From assembly GCA_963674895.2 (NCBI GenBank), contig CAXXCY010000001.1, positions 372,001-436,000 on the forward strand: DNA of 64,000 nucleotides. The letters are read 5' to 3'. Of the stretch, positions 59,107-64,000 are shown one piece after another. The position numbers and the translations under genes were made by a program. Origin of the DNA: CAXXOK01 sp963674895. GTDB lineage: Bacteria; Bacillota; Clostridia; Christensenellales; Aristaeellaceae. The notes below the pieces were generated by a model. The model was not told the DNA's origin, ran no database searches, and worked only from the letters and a program-made list of their open reading frames with translations. The stretch's first letter is position 1, and each line of letters starts with the position of its first letter.

Positions 59107-60108
59107 TCAGTTTGCCAGAGACTGTATCTTTTCGTAAAGGTCCTTGTCCCATTCGCCGCTGCGCGCGATATCCGCCCACTGGTAATCCATGACTTCCTGC
59201 CGGAACGCGCTTTCATCGGGCCGGTAAACTTTCAGTCCCATGGCTTCGAACTCGGCGATCAGCGTTTCGATCTGTTCCAGGTTCGTTGTATCGCAGAATT
59301 CGCGCGCGGCGTCCGCGGCGTCTGTAACGATCTGCCGGCCCGCGTCGTCCAGCGACGCCCAAACCTCTTCGGCGATGGCCAGCCAGACCTGATCGATGAT
59401 GTGGTTGGTCATGGTGATGCTTTTGGTCACTTCGCCGAATCCGTTCTTCATGGTTGCAGGCAGGGGGTTGTCCTGCCCGTCGATCGTGCCGGTCTGCAGG
59501 GCGAGATAGGTCTCGGAAAGCGCCATCGGAACAGGGTTCACGCCCAGCGCCTTGCCCATGTAGATCCACGCGTCCGAATTGGGAACGCGTAGCTGGATGC
59601 CCGCGAGGTCTTCCCGGGAGGTGATTTCCTTGTCCTCCCTCAGGTTGACGGTGCGAGAGCCCGTGTAGAAAACGCTGAGAATGCGGATGCCGATGCCGTT
59701 TGCGATCTGTTCGAACAGCTCCTGCCCGATTTCCCCGTTGAGTACGGCGCTCATATGCTCATAATCCTTGAACAGGTAGGGAGCCGCGATCATCTTAAGA
59801 GACGGCACATACTCCGCAAGCCAGCTGGAGCTGGTCAGGCACATCTCCAGATTGCCGCGCATGATGGCTTCCAGGTTGGCATCCTGCGCGAACAGCGTCA
59901 CGGAGGGATAGATCTCCACCGTGATCCAGTCCGCGTTGGCTTCCACCTCTTCCTTGAACTTGTTGAGCGCGAGAACGTGGGTTTCCGTCTCGGCCGCCGC
60001 CGTGGAAACCCGCAGCGTAACGGGCGTATGCGCCGCCTCCGCCTGTACGGCGCCGATCATGCCGACCGCAAGCGAAGCCGCAAGAAATAAAACCAGTAGC
60101 TTTTTCAT
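59107..60108 (-). CDS. dctP: TRAP transporter solute receptor (DctP), second system
   Basis: 333 residues with signal peptide MKKLLVLFLAASLAVGMIGAVQA. DctP elements: ETHVLALNKFKEEVEANADWITVEIYPSVTLFAQDANLEAIMRGNLEMCLTS, LAGIQLRVPNSDAWIYMGKALGVNPVPMALSETYLALQTGTIDGQDN, with the ligand Arg in LRVPNS. Its ATG is after AAAAGGGGAAAAAAGT. Supplies the DHDPS-like enzyme's pathway. Confidence 0.92.
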   Translation of the reverse strand: MKKLLVLFLAASLAVGMIGAVQAEAAHTPVTLRVSTAAAETETHVLALNKFKEEVEANADWITVEIYPSVTLFAQDANLEAIMRGNLEMCLTSSSWLAEYVPSLKMIAAPYLFKDYEHMSAVLNGEIGQELFEQIANGIGIRILSVFYTGSRTVNLREDKEITSREDLAGIQLRVPNSDAWIYMGKALGVNPVPMALSETYLALQTGTIDGQDNPLPATMKNGFGEVTKSITMTNHIIDQVWLAIAEEVWASLDDAGRQIVTDAADAAREFCDTTNLEQIETLIAEFEAMGLKVYRPDESAFRQEVMDYQWADIARSGEWDKDLYEKIQSLAN

Positions 60109-60152
60109 ACTTTTTTCCCCTTTTTTAATTTTTAAACGCGTCTGCGTTTAAT

Positions 60153-61055
60153 TCAGTTGTTCCTGTCCGAATGCCTGTACTCGGAAGGGCTGCTTCCCTC
60201 CATCCTTTTAAAGAACCGCGAGAAATTGTACTGCGTGCGAAACCCGAGCATAAAGCCGATCCGCTGTATCGACTCCCTGGTTGCCGAAAGCATCTGTTTG
60301 GCCATGTTGTAGCGGTACATTTCCATATACCGGGCCACCGTCAGACCGCTTTCCTTGAGGAAGATCCGATCCAACTGTCGCATGCTGATATGGATCGTAT
60401 TGGCAACCACCTGGCTTGTGATCCCGTGCTTGATATTGTCGGTAATAAACTGCTTGGCCAGGGCGAAACGCTCGTCGTTCCTGTAGGGCGTATTCCCTGC
60501 CGGAAGGCCCGGACTGCCGTTGAGTATCCGCACCGCCTCCACGAGGATCAGGCCGCACAGCAGGCGGACGTTGCGCACGCTTCCCCAAGCGGGCGTTTTC
60601 TTCTCGTTTGCCGCCAGTTCGATAAGCTGCATCATCGCGTCCGACGCCCTGGAGAGCACGTACCCTTCCTTGGGCAGCAGGGAAACGATTCTGCATTCTT
60701 CACGGGATGCATGTTCCTGCGTATGGACCAGGAAACACAGGCCGTATTTCTCCGTATTGCTCCTCCTGCCGATAATCGTATGCGCAAGGTTGGGCGTGAT
60801 CAGCAGAAACTCGCCCTTCCCGACGACGATCTCTTCCTCTCCGATCTGATACCGGTTTTCCCCTTCCGTTACGATGTGCAGTTCATAGTACGTATGGCTG
60901 TGCTTGTGTTCAAAATACTTGCCGCGCCCCATAATATAGGAGTCATCCGTTACCTTGGAGATATTGAAGATGTCTAATATCAGGTTGTCACCCTCCAGCG
61001 GAATGGATAAAATGCTGTACTCTCTTTTAGACCAGTCCTCGTTGCCTTCCATCAT
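60153..61055 (-). CDS. AraC-family regulator with cupin-type sensor domain
   Basis: 300 residues from the ATG at 61055 after GGAGGGAAGAGGC; an adjacent ATG gives 299. N-terminal cupin-like region (GKYFEHKHSHTYYELHIVTEGENRYQIGEEEIVVGKGEFLLITPNLAHTI, about 45-95) and C-terminal double helix-turn-helix (ITSQVVANTIHISMRQLDRIFLKESGLTVARYMEMYRYNMAKQMLSATRESIQRIGFMLGFRTQYNFSRFFKRMEGSSPSEYR). It is likely to activate the TRAP operon beginning 44 bases downstream in response to the imported acid. A minor stem AAACGC/GCGTTT is in that gap. Confidence 0.88.
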   Translation of the reverse strand: MMEGNEDWSKREYSILSIPLEGDNLILDIFNISKVTDDSYIMGRGKYFEHKHSHTYYELHIVTEGENRYQIGEEEIVVGKGEFLLITPNLAHTIIGRRSNTEKYGLCFLVHTQEHASREECRIVSLLPKEGYVLSRASDAMMQLIELAANEKKTPAWGSVRNVRLLCGLILVEAVRILNGSPGLPAGNTPYRNDERFALAKQFITDNIKHGITSQVVANTIHISMRQLDRIFLKESGLTVARYMEMYRYNMAKQMLSATRESIQRIGFMLGFRTQYNFSRFFKRMEGSSPSEYRHSDRNN

Positions 61056-61568
61056 GCCTCTTCCCTCCGCATGCATAGCGATTCCCGGATGAACCTTCGG
61101 GAATTTCTGAATTGGAGGTTATCTCGTGGCTCCATCGTACCGTTTCCCGGCGGCCGGTGTAAATCGCAATTATAGACCATCGGATATCCAATTCAGACAT
61201 TTATATTTTAGCATGGAAACCCATGGCGTGTTGGGCGTATTAGGATGTCTGAAATTGACATCACGGGCCGCCGGCGCTACGGACGGTGAAATCGATAGCC
61301 GCCGCGCGGCCGGCTTTGCCCCGGCAGGATAGGCAGCCGGTTTAAAGCAGCGGGAGAAGAAGCGGCCCGGCAGTCAGCGATGGCGGACCGGTTTTAAAAA
61401 CTTGCATGGAATTCGCGCGCATACGCCCATACTGGGCAGACTGTATTTACATCCCTTGGCGGGATTGCTATAATGGACGAAGCTTCGGCGGGAAACCGGC
61501 GGCCTTTGCCCGGGAAGTGCCCGCCGCAGGGAAACTCAGAAGGGAATATGCCCTGCCGGGCATAGCGG
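61056..61568. other. Control region between AraC regulator and YhcH gene
   Basis: No gene. It holds an inverted repeat TTCAGACAT (61192-61200) / ATGTCTGAA (61245-61253) 44 bases apart, a palindrome GGATATCC (61182-61189), a minus-strand TATAAT box near 61168-61174 for the regulator gene, and the plus-strand promoter listed separately. Confidence 0.5.
61446..61474 (+). promoter_or_regulatory. Promoter of the YhcH-family gene
   Basis: TTTACA (61446-61451), 17 bases, TATAAT (61469-61474). One mismatch from consensus. The leader is about 90 bases and carries the site AAGGGA followed by a stem ATGCCC/GGGCAT (61548-61562) between site and start codon. Confidence 0.75.
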
Positions 61569-62036
61569 ATGACCATGATTTTTGAACGCATATCGGAACT
61601 GGACCGCAACGCATCACTTACCCCGAACCTGCGAAAGGCTGCGGCGTTTTTGCATGAAACAGACCTTGCCAAACTGCCCGCCGGACGGCTGGAAATCGAC
61701 GGGGACGCGGTATACGGCAACGTGGTCGAAAAGGCCGTCGACGCCGCCCCCGCGTGCTGGGAACTGCACCGAAAATACATCGATATCCATGTGCTTGTAT
61801 CGGGCGGCGAGCGCATCGGGTACATCGAAGGCGCGCCCGCCGTGGACGGCGCGTATAACGCGGAAAAGGACATCCTGCTGACCGACCAGCCCCTGAACGG
61901 CCAGGAGCTTTGCATGGAAACGGGCCTGGCCGCCGTCTTCTTTCCGGGCGAGCTTCACAAGCCCTTGATACCCGCCGTTCCCGGCAAGACCATCCAAAAA
62001 ATCATACTCAAAGTGCTGGACGACCGGCAGGCCTGA
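61569..62036 (+). CDS. YhcH/YjgK/YiaL (TabA) family protein, second copy
   Basis: 155 residues; a start two codons later is also possible. WELHRKYIDIHVLVSGGERIGYIE (about 71-94) and AVFFPGELHKPLIP (about 127-140) match the metal-site pattern of the family. Transcribed alone from its own promoter and divergent from the AraC regulator. It is a paralogue of the protein at 56583-57041, sharing the WERH/HRKYIDI core but differing elsewhere, so the substrate may differ. Confidence 0.88.
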   Translation: MTMIFERISELDRNASLTPNLRKAAAFLHETDLAKLPAGRLEIDGDAVYGNVVEKAVDAAPACWELHRKYIDIHVLVSGGERIGYIEGAPAVDGAYNAEKDILLTDQPLNGQELCMETGLAAVFFPGELHKPLIPAVPGKTIQKIILKVLDDRQA

Positions 62037-62075
62037 TTTCGCATCGGTCGTTTCGCAAAATAAAAGGTAACGCGA

Positions 62076-62104
62076 ATACGCCGGATGCAGCGCATCCGGC
62101 GTAT
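62076..62104. terminator. Hairpin between convergent genes
   Basis: ATACGCCGGATGC, loop AGC, GCATCCGGCGTAT: a perfect 13-base-pair stem. No long T-run follows on either strand, so termination efficiency is uncertain. It lies between a plus-strand and a minus-strand gene end, where a two-way terminator is expected. Confidence 0.55.
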
Positions 62105-62138
62105 GGCTGTATCGAACTGTTTCCTTGTATCGCTTGTT

Positions 62139-63440
62139 TTACCGCTGGTCCGCCGGCACCTTGACGAGGACCGGCATTTGCACACCGTACCACGAGCCCA
62201 GCCACGCTTCGTTTCCCACGCTGTCGTACAATTTGAAGTTCGCGCGCGGCGCGCTGATGCGCGCGAGGAAATAGTGGCGGCTGCCGTCGTACCGGCCGCC
62301 GCCGCACTGCACCCAGACGTCCACATCCGCGGCGATTCCCGCTTCGTCCATAAACGCGGTCATGCGGCCGCCGTAGAAGCTTTTGATGACGTTCCAGTCG
62401 GCCATCTCGGCATACTGGCCGAATTCCTCCAATACCCCCATCATCGCCTGGCTGTCCGAATACCAGCCGTCGGTCACGCGGTAGAAATACTCCATATGGA
62501 AAAAATCATCCTCGCCGTCGGCGTCGGACCCGCCGGTACCGTCCGTTTCCGAAGGAACATAACGCCGGTAGCCGCCCTGGCCCATGCTGTCGCTCAGGCA
62601 CAGGGCGTCCGCGGAATTCACCTCCAGGCCGCAGTATTCCACCGTATCGGGACCCGGGCGGACCGTGAGCAGATAGGGCGGATCGTTCCAGCACCGGAAA
62701 ACCGCCGGGTCGTAGGCCTGCACGTTCCACGTGCCGTGCTTCGCGCCTTCCGGCAGCACGATATCCGGCCAGTTCGTCGAATAATAATCGGGAGCGATGC
62801 GGCTTGCGTCCACAGTATAGGCCGAGAAGCTGCCGTCGGCGTTAAGCTCGAAGTAGTCCATCAGCAGCGCGCCGCCGATATCCATATACCATCCCCCGAT
62901 GATCTGTGCCCGGAGTTCCGCAAGCGACTGCGTACCGTCTCCGCCTTGCGTGCCGCCGCCGTTGGGCGGCCCGCTGAAGCGCACATAGCCGCCCTCCCCT
63001 TCTCCGGTGCTCAGGCTGAAAGCGTCGTCGTAGACGCTCAGCCCGTAACGGTAGCACCCGCCGCTGTTCTCCACGATCGTCAGCAGGAAGGGCGGATCAT
63101 TCCAGAACAAATTCTGCCCCGGATTATACGGCGCGATATACCATATGCCGTGTATGACGTCGGTATACAGCGCGGGGTTTGACCAGTCCGCCGTATCGAC
63201 ATCGGGAATGCCGTCCGGGTCGGCCACATAGCCGGCACAGGTGCCGTCGCCGTAGAATTCCACATACACCGTGTACATCATGCCGCCCGCAAACGAATAC
63301 CAGCCGCCGGCAAGCTCCTCCATGGCGCGGTTGATCGCGCCGTAATCGCCGTCCTGCCCTGCTGCCGCGGCCGCGGGCAGCGCCGCCGCCATTACGATCA
63401 GGGCTATCACAACCATCCCGAGAGCACGTATTTTTCTCAT
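62139..63440 (-). CDS. Secreted protein with duplicated WY-type domains, unrecognised
   Basis: 433 residues from the ATG at 63440 (alternatives at 63443 and 63449). Signal peptide MRKIRALGMVVIALIVMAAALPAAAAA. Two repeats of about 125 residues share the skeleton GGWY...VEFYGDGT...GIWYIAPYNP...WNDPPFLLTIV...GGYVRF and GGWYMDIGG...FELNADGSF...GTWNVQAYDP...WNDPPYLLTV...GGYRRY, suggesting small beta barrels. A third, different C-terminal part begins with GWYSDSQAMMG. Cys pairs are few. The fold could be lipocalin-like, but I recognise no family. No anchor motif. Confidence 0.65.
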   Translation of the reverse strand: MRKIRALGMVVIALIVMAAALPAAAAAGQDGDYGAINRAMEELAGGWYSFAGGMMYTVYVEFYGDGTCAGYVADPDGIPDVDTADWSNPALYTDVIHGIWYIAPYNPGQNLFWNDPPFLLTIVENSGGCYRYGLSVYDDAFSLSTGEGEGGYVRFSGPPNGGGTQGGDGTQSLAELRAQIIGGWYMDIGGALLMDYFELNADGSFSAYTVDASRIAPDYYSTNWPDIVLPEGAKHGTWNVQAYDPAVFRCWNDPPYLLTVRPGPDTVEYCGLEVNSADALCLSDSMGQGGYRRYVPSETDGTGGSDADGEDDFFHMEYFYRVTDGWYSDSQAMMGVLEEFGQYAEMADWNVIKSFYGGRMTAFMDEAGIAADVDVWVQCGGGRYDGSRHYFLARISAPRANFKLYDSVGNEAWLGSWYGVQMPVLVKVPADQR

Positions 63441-63949
63441 CATCCACACCTCGATTTGCGCGGTATCATCCGCTGTTCAATTATCGCCTGGAGTTTTCAT
63501 TTGCCTCTAATTGTCAATATAGCATGACGCCGCCAGGTTGTAAAGAACGTCTCTCCGGACTGTTTCCGTCCCTGTGCTTCGGCCCCGGCCGGTAGCCTGC
63601 GCACGGCCCGCACGAAGTTGACAAACGCCGCGATCCTCTTTATGATGAAGCCAGAGCAAGATCCCGTTTTCCGCCGGAGTATAAAGAGAAAGACCAACCG
63701 TTCAGGACGTTGCGGCAAAGGCCGATAATCCGCTTTTCATCGATTTCGAAACAATTCAGGACCATTTCCCTGTCACAGACCCGCTTTCTGTCCGAGCCGC
63801 ACACGGGCATTGCGAACGCATTTCCCGCGTCTCGGATGATTCCCGCTTTTCAAATAGCCGTCCTTTTCACCTGGAAATCGGAAAGGCCGCGGCGCGCACA
63901 TCACCAAGCAAAAACCGGAAACACTGAAAATTCGAAGGGGGCTTTGTGG
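63441..63949. other. Gene-free stretch before the last gene
   Basis: No convincing coding frame in about 500 bases; only unrelated short open frames. The final 40 bases contain a good ribosome binding site for the gene beginning at 63950. Confidence 0.5.
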
Positions 63950-64000
63950 ATGCAAAAACCGCATGTACACCTCGTAACGCTGGCGCTTGTGATCTGTTTG
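63950..64000 (+). CDS. Start of a secreted or membrane protein gene, cut by the window end
   Basis: GAAGGGGGCTTTGTGG lies before ATG at 63950. The 17 visible codons give MQKPHVHLVTLALVICL, a short polar start and a hydrophobic stretch typical of a signal peptide or membrane anchor. Nothing more can be said about the product. Confidence 0.45.
   Translation, partial: MQKPHVHLVTLALVICL

Noticed and set aside
62076..62104. Stem with GCCGGATGC/GCATCCGGC resembling enterobacterial REP sequences.
   Set aside because: Single copy seen in this window, in a Gram-positive-like context, placed where a terminator is expected.

Overview
The window looks like a chromosomal piece of a strictly anaerobic, Gram-positive (clostridial-type) heterotroph. 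The grounds are a glycyl radical enzyme with its activase, a sortase-type VPQTG anchor, a YesM/YesN-type two-component system, SHOCT plus tandem serine recombinases, strong AGGAGG ribosome binding sites and many sugar and organic-acid uptake systems. No rRNA, tRNA or CRISPR array was seen. About half of the genes are transport or substrate-binding genes, each packed next to small catabolic operons.

Layout. (1) 1-6.1 kb, plus strand: the end of a fucose/arabinose-isomerase-like gene, a four-gene rhamnose-type ABC importer and a polysaccharide deacetylase, closed by a terminator. (2) 6.4-13.9 kb, minus strand: a GntR/FCD regulator, then a TAXI-type TRAP receptor, a fused TRAP permease, a UPF0261 (Tm-1-like) protein, a PEP-hydrolase-family protein and a DASS anion symporter. 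A strong palindrome overlaps the promoter of this operon. (3) 14.5-18.0 kb: a small HTH/zinc protein, a SHOCT protein and two overlapping large serine recombinases, followed by gene debris. (4) 18.3-33.6 kb, visibly less GC-rich than its surroundings: an MFS carrier, histidine kinase and AraC-type response regulator, divergent from a ten-gene operon (cupin, three-gene ABC sugar importer, GH31 glycosidase, aldo/keto reductase, class II aldolase, PfkB kinase, isomerase). Together these could import a glycoside, hydrolyse it, isomerise, phosphorylate and cleave the sugar. (5) 33.7-39.4 kb: a spermidine/iron-type ABC importer bracketed by two copies of an insertion-sequence-end-like repeat, with decayed gene fragments. 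(6) 39.4-42.9 kb: an aminotransferase and a repeat-rich wall-anchored surface protein.

(7) 43.0-54.7 kb, minus strand: one long operon behind a textbook TTGACA-17-TATAAT promoter. It holds a PfkB kinase, Fe-type alcohol dehydrogenase, a DctPQM TRAP importer, an unrecognised 130-residue protein, a fructose-6-phosphate-aldolase-like protein with altered catalytic residues, acylating acetaldehyde dehydrogenase, 4-hydroxy-2-oxovalerate aldolase, a glycyl radical enzyme and its activase. An IclR regulator lies upstream. I could not match this combination to a described pathway and consider it the best candidate for a new system. (8) 54.7-61.1 kb: IclR, a DHDPS/NAL-family aldolase, a YhcH/YiaL protein, a second DctPQM importer and an AraC regulator. 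(9) 61.4-64 kb: a second YhcH protein, a secreted protein with duplicated domains, and the start of a gene running off the end.

A recurring theme is a stable hairpin just downstream of most substrate-binding-protein genes, which would fit unequal expression of receptor and permease. All functional calls are from reading the sequence; none was checked by database search.
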